Assembly: GCF_013402915.1 (NCBI RefSeq)
Contig: NC_050724.1
Span: 1,178,001-1,242,000, forward strand
Direction: 5' to 3'
Length of the DNA stretch: 64,000 nucleotides
DNA from: Zygotorulaspora mrakii
Lineage: Eukaryota > Ascomycota > Saccharomycetes > Saccharomycetales > Saccharomycetaceae
Shown here: positions 1 to 9,380 of the stretch, piece after piece
Position numbering within the stretch: the stretch's first letter is position 1
How the letters are laid out: the number at the start of each line of letters is the position of its first letter
The notes under the pieces: generated by a model
Databases searched by the model: none
Told to the model about the DNA's origin: nothing
The model's input: only the letters and a program-made list of their open reading frames with translations
Program-made: the position numbers and the translations under genes

Positions 1-318
1 TTTAGAATGCCAATCTCTGCATGCCAAATTACCATACCTTCTAGGTCCCGCTAGAGGGGGTGTCTGATCAATAAGTGCTGAAAGAGACGATAGAAGTTGT
101 ACGAATGAATTAACCGCTGGCACATTTGATGGATCATGACATATTTTTTGTTTCTTCACCATTTGGACATATTTTCGTAAGAAGAAGTTTAATCGTGAAA
201 TCGCCAATGATGATTGAAAATCATACGTTCCCTGGCTATCAAAGATTTTCTTAACTGGGGCAGTGAACTTGGTGGTGCCCACATCAAGTGCAGGCTGTTT
301 TGACATTTGTGCAGCCAT
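1..318 (-). CDS. RRD1: PP2A phosphatase activator (PTPA family), N-terminal part, cut by window edge
   Basis: The first 106 codons are visible, reading leftward off the window edge from an ATG at 318; a second in-frame ATG is at 306. Residues such as PVKKIFDS, RLNFFLRKY and GNLACRDWH look like the N-terminus of the PTPA peptidyl-prolyl isomerase family, which reactivates PP2A-type phosphatase catalytic subunits in cytoplasm and nucleus. Its place beside IMP2' and GUT2 fits RRD1 (YIL153W) rather than the paralogue RRD2, and the orientation relative to those neighbours is the same as in S. cerevisiae. The gene is divergent from IMP2'. The call is good on sequence and order; most of the protein is outside the window. 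Confidence 0.85.
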   Translation of the reverse strand, partial: MAAQMSKQPALDVGTTKFTAPVKKIFDSQGTYDFQSSLAISRLNFFLRKYVQMVKKQKICHDPSNVPAVNSFVQLLSSLSALIDQTPPLAGPRRYGNLACRDWHSK

Positions 319-1062
319 CTGTGTTCGTCCAGCAGGGTGAGTTAATTATGCTTGATAAAGATGAACCTTCAGGAGGTACGAAGTTATGAAATTTAAACCA
401 GGTATAAGCCCAATTCAAAAGAAAAACAAAAACGTTGCCAGGCAACTTAGCGTCGAGAAACAACTATACAAGATAAAGTCTACAGTCCTTGATATGACCA
501 GTTGTCACTGATTCGGTTTCAGTTTTCTATTTAAAAAACCACGCAAGAGCAAGAAGGTGCTAAACAATACACATATAAGAATGAGATTCTGTGAATATCG
601 ACAGTCGCTGAGTGCATTCCATTGACAGTAATCATGGTTCAATGTGAGTAATTAGTGTTGACAATTACTCGGAGAGAACTATATTACTACAGCAGGGGGG
701 GTCATATTAATTGATTCGCGTGCATTCATCGTCACAAGCCAGCTGCACCCCTTTGAAACTTTTACTCATCTGATGTCCTCAGTTATGAACGTCGAAACTG
801 AGCCCGGCGCACAATATTATATGAGAAACCAGGTCCCTTGCTTCTCTTGAACCCTGTCGAGTCTCGAAAGTACGCTTGATTATCTTTATCCGGCATCTTT
901 TCGGCTCAGCACTTTGTCTCTTTTTTGGCGAGCCGTTCAGGCGCAGGGCAGAGCAGGGGTAGCCTAAAAATCAATCACACGCAAATGAACAATATCTTCA
1001 AGAGCTATCAGGAGAAAGAAGACCAAAAACGAGGAAGATTTACAAAGCTGTAATTGAAATCC
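319..1062. other. Divergent promoter region RRD1 / IMP2'
   Basis: About 740 bases separate the two start codons. No open frame of note, tRNA or repeat is visible. There is a poly-G run near 697 and scattered AT-rich stretches that could serve as TATA elements. I see nothing else. Confidence 0.6.
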
Positions 1063-2277
1063 ATGAGCGGCATCGGTCACAAAAGCATTCTCTTGACGAG
1101 TCCTGATGGGGACCAGTCGCCATTACACCATTCCCATGGCGATCGTGAATTATCGCCCACGACTAGCAGCGGAATAGCTGCTACAGACCGACCTACGGAG
1201 TGTGAGAATCAAAGTAGACATGCTGCTGCTGTTGCGGGGTCTGCTGCAGGATCCACTGGTGTACAGTTTGATGCAGACCAACTGGAAAGAGGTCGAAGCC
1301 GCACAAAATTTTTAAGACAAAATAGCAACAACGGGGTCCTCAGATCCGTCAGCAGATCGAGATCAAGATCTTGCGCGTCTGTCAGGATAAAAGACGAAGA
1401 GTTTCTCAAGTGGACGGTTCTCAGGCGCGATCCCTCGATGAGGTTGAAACTGGTATCGAAAAACGCACGCAAGAACAAGGCTGGAAGCAGAGAAGCCAAC
1501 GAGGAAAGTGAAGACAGTAACGAGGACGACGAAGACGAAGATGAAGACGAAGACGAAGACAGCCTTGGAGTTGAAAATGATGATGACGACTGTTCTGACG
1601 AAGAACAAGTTCTAGACGTTGAAAACGATTATGATATCGACAAGGAGTTCCACTACGATTTGGGCATGAAAGTACTGCCCAATTTTGTGATCAGTCTGAA
1701 CGAGGTTCTGGAGTCGAGCAAGGCCTGGATACGGAAATACGACGCCTCAATCGCGGGCAAGGAAACCGAGGGAGTCACTACAGAAACTTTATCGCAAGAC
1801 TACATCAAATCCATGCAGGTACTAACAAAGGGCAAGGGCGCATCGGACGAAGACTCCCACTCCTACATTCTATTTGCAGATCTGAGCTCGGAGTCGCAGT
1901 ACGCACTCACATACGTGATGGGATCCGTCATTGGAAACGGCGACACTCTGTATCTTCTCAACTGCGACAACAGCAGGTACGGCGACGAAGCCAAGATCAA
2001 GATACAGTCAAACGTCATCAAGCTGAGATCAAGCGTAATGCACATGTTTGACTGCGTAAGCGCTGTCATCGACGACCTGGATGTCGTTGTGCTGTCGTTG
2101 CAGCACCCGTACCCCAAACATCTGTTAACCGAGATGATTTTCGGCCTAAAGCCCGTCGCACTATGCTGCTCGCTGTCGATGATACTCTCGACATTGCAAA
2201 ACTTTGTCTGCTCCGTGCCAACCTTGGTAATCCGCAAGAAACTCAAACGATCCAAGAAAAAGGGCATATCCGAGTGA
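1063..2277 (+). CDS. IMP2': Imp2'-like acidic regulator of ion homeostasis and sugar utilisation
   Basis: 404 codons from the first ATG (1063); the frame extends slightly upstream only with a TTG. The N-terminus (GHKSILLTSPDG) resembles the start of S. cerevisiae Imp2' (YIL154C). A Ser/Arg-rich patch lies near residues 95-110 (SRSRSRS). A strongly acidic Asp/Glu tract spans about residues 147-183. The last 150 residues look like a universal-stress-protein/adenine-alpha-hydrolase-like fold (SYILFADLSSESQYAL, then short beta-alpha units, ending in VPTLVIRKK). The family is described as a transcriptional activator affecting metal-ion homeostasis, DNA-damage resistance and use of maltose, galactose and raffinose. 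The position between RRD1 and GUT2 is as in S. cerevisiae. It is somewhat longer than the roughly 346-residue yeast protein because of the acidic and N-terminal parts. Confidence 0.82.
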   Translation: MSGIGHKSILLTSPDGDQSPLHHSHGDRELSPTTSSGIAATDRPTECENQSRHAAAVAGSAAGSTGVQFDADQLERGRSRTKFLRQNSNNGVLRSVSRSRSRSCASVRIKDEEFLKWTVLRRDPSMRLKLVSKNARKNKAGSREANEESEDSNEDDEDEDEDEDEDSLGVENDDDDCSDEEQVLDVENDYDIDKEFHYDLGMKVLPNFVISLNEVLESSKAWIRKYDASIAGKETEGVTTETLSQDYIKSMQVLTKGKGASDEDSHSYILFADLSSESQYALTYVMGSVIGNGDTLYLLNCDNSRYGDEAKIKIQSNVIKLRSSVMHMFDCVSAVIDDLDVVVLSLQHPYPKHLLTEMIFGLKPVALCCSLSMILSTLQNFVCSVPTLVIRKKLKRSKKKGISE

Positions 2278-2457
2278 ACCAAGACGAGCGCGCCAAGACA
2301 AGCACCGAAGCCCGCGAGTCGCGCATCGATTACGATACCAATCACGACCGCTGTTACCTTTTTATAATATATGAAACTAATTTATACACACCATACAACT
2401 ATATGAGAGCAAGCACTCCAACGGGCGTAAATCGCAGTTTGCCGCCAGTGTCACTAA

Positions 2458-2496
2458 TTTCGCTTTTGTGTCGCCGGTTTCGCTTTTGTGTCGCCG
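2458..2496. repeat. Tandem duplication, 20-base period
   Basis: Two head-to-tail copies of TTTCGCTTTTGTGTCGCCGG (2458-2477 and 2478-2496, the second lacking its last base) lie 180 bases after the IMP2' stop. The copies are identical, so the duplication is recent or conserved by conversion. Confidence 0.85.
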
Positions 2497-2502
2497 TCTC
2501 CA

Positions 2503-2536
2503 GGGCGGGTAACAGAAGTTCAGTGGTTACCCGCCC
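2503..2536. promoter_or_regulatory. Palindromic pair of Reb1-type sites
   Basis: GGGCGGGTAAC (2503-2513) and its exact reverse complement GTTACCCGCCC (2526-2536) are separated by 12 bases. Each arm holds the Reb1 core CGGGTAA/TTACCCG. Reb1 is known to position nucleosomes and to terminate Pol II by roadblock. The location 225 bases after IMP2' and 810 bases before GUT2 would suit either role. Binding is inferred from the motif only. Confidence 0.6.
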
Positions 2537-3207
2537 GGGTCCCCTGTTGCTCTTCTCCGTTCTAGCTGTTTTCCTTCCTGCCCCTCCACGCTGCGTCTTC
2601 GACGCCTCCTTTCGTCCTTTTGTCCTCTCAATGCCCCTCTGTTTCTGCTGCTCCGCTTCCACGCACCCCGCACCGTTCGGTTTGCTTCTGACTCCCGCCG
2701 GCGCAACTTTCCCATTCGACCGCAAAAAACCGGGACCCTCCGCAAAAAAACTGCGCTCGTCCGGGCTGCTTGGGTTTGCTCCCATCCTGGCTCTTCTCTA
2801 TCTGCTGACCGGTGCTGGAGATCCCCTTGCACGACAGAATGAGGCATCCCTGGACCGCAGGCCAGGCAGGGGGTTCGCGGCTATTCATAGTAAACAGGTC
2901 ATCTAACAGACCGGAACTAGCGACGCAAAAACGTTCGAAAAAGGCCCATAGATCACTGCCTTGCACCAACAGTTCCGTTAGTGCCTAGCAGAGCTCTGAG
3001 TGCTCTAATTGGTGAGATCGATAAGAAGAGTCAGCGCTCAGGGCGTTTGTCAGGAAGCAGGTCGGGCAGTCAACAGGCCAGGCAGCAAGGCAGCGGTGAA
3101 CAGTCAGACGTGGGTTTCCCCTGGGGAAGGAAAGAAAAAGGGAAAATAGAGAATTTTCGTCATTGAGTGACTCCGTGGATTCTTGCCCCAAAGCTAGATT
3201 CTTGCCC
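2537..3207. other. GC-rich IMP2'-GUT2 intergenic region
   Basis: This stretch is visibly GC-rich compared with intergenic DNA further right. Several long frames overlap here on both strands, as expected from GC-rich noncoding DNA. None shows a domain or signal I recognise, so I call no gene. A 12-base direct repeat GATTCTTGCCCC sits near 3178 and 3198. Confidence 0.6.
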
Positions 3208-3218
3208 CCCCACTTTTT
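3208..3218. promoter_or_regulatory. Mig1-type site upstream of GUT2
   Basis: CCCCACTTTTT matches the reverse complement of the Mig1 consensus (AT-rich box followed by SYGGGG). It lies 127 bases before the GUT2 ATG and just upstream of a TATTTAAG element. Glucose repression of GUT2 is established in S. cerevisiae, so the site is plausible. Confidence 0.5.
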
Positions 3219-3344
3219 AAAAGGTATTTAAGAAGACAACAGTTCTCGACAAGCTTGCGTATCTGCTGGACTGTGTTGTGGTGGGGATAGTATTCGTCGC
3301 ATATTGAAAGGAAACAGATAGATATAGCAAGAGCCAGGACAGAG

Positions 3345-5285
3345 ATGTTTGCGCGTTCCGGGAGATCGATATTGCCCAGGATGGCAGCCCTAGGGGCCGT
3401 TTCGGCGGGTGCAGGGTACTTGGGCTTGCAGTGCTACAACAACAGCAAGCGCGAGAGCCAGTTTGACGGGGTGTGGAACGACGTTTCTGTGTCGTCGTTG
3501 GTGGAGCGTCCGAACATTTCGTTGCCCACCAGGACAGATTTGCTCTCCAAGCTGTCGAAGACAGATGAGTTCGATGTTTTGATCATTGGCGGCGGCGCAA
3601 CCGGTACCGGTTGCGCCGTCGATGCCTCCACAAGAGGTCTCAATGTGGCACTGGTGGAGATGAACGATTTTGCTTCGGGGACATCTTCAAAATCCACAAA
3701 GATGGCGCATGGTGGTGTGAGGTACCTTGAGAAGGCTTTTTGGGAGCTATCGAAGGCGCAATTGGATCTGGTTATTGAAGCGCTGAACGAAAGAGGACAC
3801 ATGTTGAATACGGCTCCGCATCTATGTAAAATTTTGCCTATCATGATTCCGGTTTACAACTACTGGCAAATCCCGTATTATTATGTCGGTTGTAAAATGT
3901 ACGATTTATTCGCAGGCTCGCAAAATTTGAAAAGCTCTTACCTTCTAAGCAGGGGCCAAGCTGCAGACATTGCACCTATGCTTGATCCGTCTAAATTGAA
4001 GGCAGGTTTGGTGTACCATGATGGTTCATTCAACGATTCAAGGATGAACGCAGCACTGGCAATCACGGCTGTTGAAAACGGTGCAACAGTGCTAAATTAT
4101 ATGGAAGTCAAAAAATTGATTAAAGATGAAAAAAATGGAAAAGTTAGTGGTGCACTAGTCATGAATCGCGAATCTGGCGAAATTTTCAAGGTGAAGGCAA
4201 AGGTTACTGTAAATGCCACAGGTCCATTCAGCGATCGTTTTTTGCAAATGGATAAGAACCCTGACGGTTTACCTGATCCATTGAAGGAAAATCCCAATGC
4301 AACCGTTGCAACTAAAGTGGCAGTATCAAATCCTCACATGGTAGTACCTTCTTCGGGTGTTCATATTGTTTTACCATCATTTTATTGTCCGAAGACAATG
4401 GGTTTATTAGATGTTAAAACTTCTGATGGAAGAGTGATGTTCTTTCTGCCATGGCAAGGTAAAGTGCTTGCAGGTACTACAGATATACCAATGAAACAGA
4501 TTCCAGAAAATCCAACAGCAACGGAAGCTGACATCCAGGATATATTGAAAGAGTTACAGCACTATATCAAATTTCCTGTTAAAAGAGATGATGTTCTAAG
4601 TGCTTGGGCAGGTATCAGACCACTCGTTCTTGATCCAAGGAAGACAAAAGGAAAATCGGGAGGATCAACTCAAGGTTTAGTTAGATCACATCTTGTTTTT
4701 ACTACAGATAACGGAATGGTTACTATTGCAGGTGGTAAATGGACGACATATAGAGAAATGGCAGAGGAAACTATCAATGAAGTTGTTAAAGTTGGAAAAT
4801 TCCATGTTAAACCTTGCATAACAAGAAAATTAAAATTAGCAGGTGCAGAACATTGGGATCCAAATTTACCTGCTTTATTGGCACAAAAGTACCATTTATC
4901 TCAGATTATGTCACAGCATTTAGCAGAGAATTATGGTACACGAGCACCTTTAATTTGCGAAATGTTCAAAGAAGATGAAAAGTATCAATTACCAGTTGCA
5001 TTTGGTGGAAAAGAAAATATTTCAGTCTCAGATATCAACTTTGACTCATTTCGTTATCCATTTACTGTCGGAGAATTAAAGTACTCCATGAAATATGAGT
5101 ATGCACGAACTGCATTAGATTTCTTAATGAGAAGAACGAGATTTGCATTCTTAGATGCTAGGCAAGCTTTAAATGCCGTCGAAGGTACTGTTAATATAAT
5201 GGGAGATGAATTGAATTGGGATTCCAAAAGAAGAAAATCAGAAATTTCTGAAGCTACCGAATTTATTAAGACATTTGGTGTTTAA
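3345..5285 (+). CDS. GUT2: Mitochondrial FAD-dependent glycerol-3-phosphate dehydrogenase
   Basis: 646 residues, close to the 649 of S. cerevisiae Gut2. The enzyme oxidises glycerol-3-phosphate to dihydroxyacetone phosphate on the outer face of the inner mitochondrial membrane and passes electrons to ubiquinone; it serves glycerol growth and the glycerol-phosphate shuttle. A basic N-terminus (MFARSGRSILPRM) followed by a small apolar stretch fits a mitochondrial presequence. The FAD Rossmann motif IIGGGATGTG starts near residue 79. The family signature FASGTSSKSTKMAHGGVRYLE and the C-terminal DAO domain are present. Neighbour order is as in S. cerevisiae. Codon and base use changes inside the gene: the first 500 bases are GC-rich, the rest clearly AT-richer. 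Confidence 0.97.
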   Translation: MFARSGRSILPRMAALGAVSAGAGYLGLQCYNNSKRESQFDGVWNDVSVSSLVERPNISLPTRTDLLSKLSKTDEFDVLIIGGGATGTGCAVDASTRGLNVALVEMNDFASGTSSKSTKMAHGGVRYLEKAFWELSKAQLDLVIEALNERGHMLNTAPHLCKILPIMIPVYNYWQIPYYYVGCKMYDLFAGSQNLKSSYLLSRGQAADIAPMLDPSKLKAGLVYHDGSFNDSRMNAALAITAVENGATVLNYMEVKKLIKDEKNGKVSGALVMNRESGEIFKVKAKVTVNATGPFSDRFLQMDKNPDGLPDPLKENPNATVATKVAVSNPHMVVPSSGVHIVLPSFYCPKTMGLLDVKTSDGRVMFFLPWQGKVLAGTTDIPMKQIPENPTATEADIQDILKELQHYIKFPVKRDDVLSAWAGIRPLVLDPRKTKGKSGGSTQGLVRSHLVFTTDNGMVTIAGGKWTTYREMAEETINEVVKVGKFHVKPCITRKLKLAGAEHWDPNLPALLAQKYHLSQIMSQHLAENYGTRAPLICEMFKEDEKYQLPVAFGGKENISVSDINFDSFRYPFTVGELKYSMKYEYARTALDFLMRRTRFAFLDARQALNAVEGTVNIMGDELNWDSKRRKSEISEATEFIKTFGV

Positions 5286-5647
5286 ATACTTTATGCATAT
5301 CAATGACAGTCAGTAATGACTTAGAATTACTTAGAATGACTTATAATGCCAGCAAAAGAACCAAAAAAAAAAAAATGAACTTCCGAAAAAAAAAGTTCAA
5401 GAAACAAAATAAGTCAAATCATAAACACATTTTTTAATTTCCTTCATTCTGATACTATTAAATTTCTAATGCTACCTTTTTATTTCCGCGATTGTCTATA
5501 TTCATTCCATTGCATCCATTCTACCCGTAAGAATTTATGTATGAGTTATTGTATTTTTTTTGTTATGTAATAATATCCGAAAAGTATGCAAGTCAAGTGT
5601 TTGAAGTGTATTTATTTGCCATACTGTTTCTTTTGCAAGTCAGTATT
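5286..5647. terminator. Convergent 3' region GUT2 / UBP7
   Basis: The 362 bases between two converging genes are AT-rich with long A and T runs. TGAACTT (5376-5382) and AAGTTCA (5393-5399) form a 7-base inverted repeat around CCG plus an A run, which could help 3'-end formation in both directions. TATA-like efficiency elements are present. No gene is seen. Confidence 0.4.
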
Positions 5648-8600
5648 TCAAGTATTAATACGTTCATAAAATATGACATAAACATCACTACTTGATACCT
5701 TAATGATTCCCTCATCAAGATTTCCATGGTTTCTTTCTTCTTTTACCACTTCATCATCAAAATAATACCATTTTTGACCATCTTTGTGTAGATTATGCCT
5801 TGGGTCTTTGTTGACTAAAGATGTATAATGACCGCTTATCAAATTACCAGAATGATTTACAACGGCATACAATCGGTATTTGACAACTTGATTATTCTTT
5901 GGAACTATGTTTAAAACCAGTGGATACGTGATAATAGTATTATTTTTCTTAGTTAAATCATAGTAGAAACGGGATAAATGAATAACCAAAACCGGTGGTA
6001 GTGTTATAAAATTCATTGTTTTCACAGTTAAAAGCTTTTTCGATTTCCAATTTTCGCTGGTACTTTTTGGTGTAAATCTACCAAAAGGTGATTTCGATCG
6101 AGAACTTTTAGAATTGAGAGAGAAAAATTTACTTTTAGAGTGGCCGCTATTAGGCAATTCGGCCCACTTTTTCTTTTTGGATTTTTTGGATTCTAGATGA
6201 CCATGATCATTAATGCTTGAGCCACATTTTGGACAGTCCCATGCATTCTCGCCTGATAAGACTTCGTCACTCGTAAATAGGTTGATACAATCTTCAAGCT
6301 TCACTCTTTTTGACCTGGAAAAGGTTGAAGTGGATGGCTTTGGTATTGCTAAAGACAGAATGTAGAATGTAGAGTAGCTTTGTGAAGTATTTCCACATCT
6401 TTGACAGTCCAAAACATTTTCCATTTGGCCCTGAAAAATATGGTCAATGGGTGAAAGTCCGTTACCAATAACTGTCTTCTCAAACCAATTTCGATATTCA
6501 TCATTTTTGACCTCCAGTTTATTTTCATCGTATAAAAGCAAATCAGGGTACTCTCCTGCCACCTCAACTTGATTTGAAAGTTCATCGTGAAGTCGATCTA
6601 AAACCACCATTAAGAATTCTTGTGTATCCTGTTGATCATCTGGTATTCTCATATCGGGTCTCAAATAATTTACATTTTTTAAAAATGCCGTTGGGACAAC
6701 TGAGCAACCACCATTAATATACATTTTCTTGAAGAGATCATTGAAAGATTTCGAAAGCCTCGGTTCATTTTTAAACTTGGGGTTGAAAAAATTCTCATAC
6801 TTAGATGACAAAAACATATCTCTGAACAAAGGAGTAGCAAACAAACACTGCAACATGCTGTTAATGTAACATGTGTTACCTAAATTCCTTAAACCTGTAA
6901 TCGACAGTGCTACATAAGTATTTGGACTCTTTTCGATTGTTGGAATTGAAAAACTTCTCTCAAGTTTTGTGGCTCTTTCTTGAGATATATTGTGGCGATC
7001 AGGTCTGGTGTGGAGCGTATCACTTGCCGGTTTTGCAACGTGAAGGGCTTCTGCAACATCCGCTATGGTCTCTCCAACCTGGGGAGTGACAGACTGCTCT
7101 ATGCTAATCTTTGGAGGGACAGGGGGTGGCACATTGGTAGTATTGGGATTGCTTATAGGTGGAGGTGGTGGTGGACGTTTTCTTATACGCATCGGCACCT
7201 CAGGGGGGTTCCATGAGGGTGGTGCAGGGACCTGTTTATGAGCTGATGCAAGGTGGTTGTTCTGTGCTTCCCCGTATGGTCGATACATGTAATCATCCAT
7301 GTTAATGTTATATTCTGACGAATATTTATTAAGAACTTTCTTCCACTTCTCCCAACCGCCAAGCAGGTAAGTAGGTGAAGTTTTTAGAGTAACGTTTTGT
7401 GATGTAGTTAATAAGTAAAATAAGGTGAATAGGTAATCATATCCCGTATTCATGTAGGTTTTCATATCGGTATAGTACACAATATAATCGAATGATGATC
7501 TTTCTGTAAAAATTCGGTCAGGTATGAGATTGTCTAAAGCACTCGGATCAGAAAGAGGAACTTTCGTAGGTGGGTCCCATAAGTTCTTTGGGTCTATCTT
7601 TATGGTATTTGGCGCGACTATGTGGTTCACCCTAGATCGCTTCGATATTCTCAAATCTATTAATAAAAGTCTGGAGCGCTGCTCAGGGCTAGATAAAATG
7701 GAGAAGAGCTCTGGTGCGGTGATAATACTTTGCTTCTGCAGTCTCTGTAAGTTATCAATATATCCATTAGAAGACACATGCAGTGGATTGTCAGCTTCCA
7801 AATCCTCGTCAAACATGTAAACGGAATGATAAGAATCCTTTCTGTGCGTGTTCAATCTATCCACGTTGGACTCCCATATATTATTTTCTACTACAGGTCC
7901 GTGCTCTTCAATTTTACTTCCAAGTGATCTATCCTCATAGATGGGATAAACAGTTTGCTTTATTGGCATGCTACCCTGTCTTCCTCTGCCAGAAACTTTT
8001 GGATTATTTTTTAGAGTTGACACTTTCACCAGATCAACAACATTTGCTGGTGCGTCCCCGAATTCACTCGGATAAACCACATTTGTGTCTAGGGCCAATT
8101 TCAGCTGGTCATTGGGCTCGAGTGACGGAGCTGTCCACACAGGAGAATCTTCGTTATCCTCGATGTACGAAGAGTTCCAACTCTTGCCACTATAAGACTC
8201 CTCTCCCGTATCATTTACTGTACCAGCAGATGTATCTGGTAATGGGGGAGCCTGTTCAGTAAGAGCCAAGTTTGTAAGGTGTGCTGCTAAATGCTGATCC
8301 GGTACTGAATATGCCCTTTTTCTTGTTATTCTTCGTTCAACTTCATTCAACTCTCGGGCATTTCCTTCTAGAATCGAATCTACTTCATCCTTCACCATAA
8401 GTAGCACGTTCGTCATGTTTACTTGATTCTCGTACATTTTCTTCAATTCATTGTATATGCTGTAGGACTTATTCCTTGTTTGGAACTGAATAGACTGAGG
8501 CATTATAAGGTACAAATAAAAGCACCCAATGATAAACACTGTAAGAGCGTCCTGATCCTTTCGATCATGCAAAAACTTTGTGTATGACTCGAACAAATAT

Positions 8601-8752
8601 TCAGTATGTTCAAGCAGATCTATCAGCTTTTCCAGTTTCAAATGGGTGTAATAATGCTTGATATCCTCATCGTAAACACCTTCAATACATCGCAGTAGCT
8701 GACTAGAGTACTCCGGCGTAAACGACAATTCATTATCCTGTTTCGACGACAT
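5648..8752 (-). CDS. UBP7: Ubiquitin-specific protease, Ubp7/Ubp11 type, with rhodanese-like domain
   Basis: 1034 residues from the ATG at 8752. It is a deubiquitinase that removes ubiquitin from proteins, probably at endosomal or membrane sites by analogy with Ubp7 and Doa4. A helical N-terminal region (about 1-140) is followed by a rhodanese-like domain (about 345-470) whose usual catalytic Cys loop is not evident. A proline-rich segment RKRPPPPPP near residue 520 may bind SH3 domains. The USP core starts near 615: the Cys box NLGNTCYINSMLQCL has the nucleophile at Cys628, a zinc-ribbon CxxC pair follows, and the His box SGHYTSL has His975. Position next to GUT2 and BAS1 makes it the unduplicated ancestor-type of Ubp7 and Ubp11. 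The symbol UBP7 is by synteny. Confidence 0.92.
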   Translation of the reverse strand: MSSKQDNELSFTPEYSSQLLRCIEGVYDEDIKHYYTHLKLEKLIDLLEHTEYLFESYTKFLHDRKDQDALTVFIIGCFYLYLIMPQSIQFQTRNKSYSIYNELKKMYENQVNMTNVLLMVKDEVDSILEGNARELNEVERRITRKRAYSVPDQHLAAHLTNLALTEQAPPLPDTSAGTVNDTGEESYSGKSWNSSYIEDNEDSPVWTAPSLEPNDQLKLALDTNVVYPSEFGDAPANVVDLVKVSTLKNNPKVSGRGRQGSMPIKQTVYPIYEDRSLGSKIEEHGPVVENNIWESNVDRLNTHRKDSYHSVYMFDEDLEADNPLHVSSNGYIDNLQRLQKQSIITAPELFSILSSPEQRSRLLLIDLRISKRSRVNHIVAPNTIKIDPKNLWDPPTKVPLSDPSALDNLIPDRIFTERSSFDYIVYYTDMKTYMNTGYDYLFTLFYLLTTSQNVTLKTSPTYLLGGWEKWKKVLNKYSSEYNINMDDYMYRPYGEAQNNHLASAHKQVPAPPSWNPPEVPMRIRKRPPPPPPISNPNTTNVPPPVPPKISIEQSVTPQVGETIADVAEALHVAKPASDTLHTRPDRHNISQERATKLERSFSIPTIEKSPNTYVALSITGLRNLGNTCYINSMLQCLFATPLFRDMFLSSKYENFFNPKFKNEPRLSKSFNDLFKKMYINGGCSVVPTAFLKNVNYLRPDMRIPDDQQDTQEFLMVVLDRLHDELSNQVEVAGEYPDLLLYDENKLEVKNDEYRNWFEKTVIGNGLSPIDHIFQGQMENVLDCQRCGNTSQSYSTFYILSLAIPKPSTSTFSRSKRVKLEDCINLFTSDEVLSGENAWDCPKCGSSINDHGHLESKKSKKKKWAELPNSGHSKSKFFSLNSKSSRSKSPFGRFTPKSTSENWKSKKLLTVKTMNFITLPPVLVIHLSRFYYDLTKKNNTIITYPLVLNIVPKNNQVVKYRLYAVVNHSGNLISGHYTSLVNKDPRHNLHKDGQKWYYFDDEVVKEERNHGNLDEGIIKVSSSDVYVIFYERINT

Positions 8753-9380
8753 TACGTCCTCAGTTAGACCAATCTGACGATTGGAAATATGCAGTACAAG
8801 CGCTCGAGCTGACTCGTAGCCTTTGAAGTACCGATTTCTGGGACACCGTAATACTTTTGAGGTGATTCGTTCTGGGTAAACAAAATTTAAGTGAGCTGAA
8901 AGTTCCTCTCCTCCTTGATATTTCCACTACCGTCTCTAAATCATAATATCTTATTGATTAGTATTATTAACTTTTTCCTGATCTTCTGCATTATTCATTG
9001 TCCCTTGATCAATTCCCTCTATCACCGGACATTGCAAGCATGCGCCTTCCACTCTCGGACAACCGTTTGCAGCGACACTCGAAAATCTTCTGATGCGAGG
9101 AATTGCAGCGATGGGACGAACAATTTCAAGCGATGAGCGTGAAATACTGAAGATTAAGGACATGACAACGAAGGTGGAACAAGTTTTATTTCGTCAAGTG
9201 TCATCCACTTGCTGGTAGATTCCACTTTGAACATCTATCGGAGGTTCAAGGGTGCGCGAGCAGGCATTGTAGCTGTATCGCGAGAAGCTGCTGGAACAGT
9301 GTGCGATAACAAATAACACAAATCACATAGCACAGGCCAGCCTTTTGATTCTTTAGTATAACTAATTTGTTTGGATACCC
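8753..9380. other. Divergent promoter region UBP7 / BAS1
   Basis: About 630 bases lie between the two divergent start codons. Short open frames on both strands show no recognisable domain. No tRNA or repeat is visible. Confidence 0.6.

Noticed and set aside
1363..1608. Hydrophobic Val/Phe-rich minus-strand frame inside IMP2'
   Set aside because: Antisense of the acidic Asp/Glu tract; such frames look membrane-like by codon complementarity.
2163..2906. Long plus-strand frame after IMP2' and overlapping minus-strand frames
   Set aside because: It overlaps the IMP2' end, starts inside it in another phase, has low-complexity Pro/Arg/Ser composition from GC-rich DNA and shows no domain.
7783..8262. 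159-codon plus-strand frame inside UBP7
   Set aside because: Antisense to a well-supported coding region, without a domain of its own.
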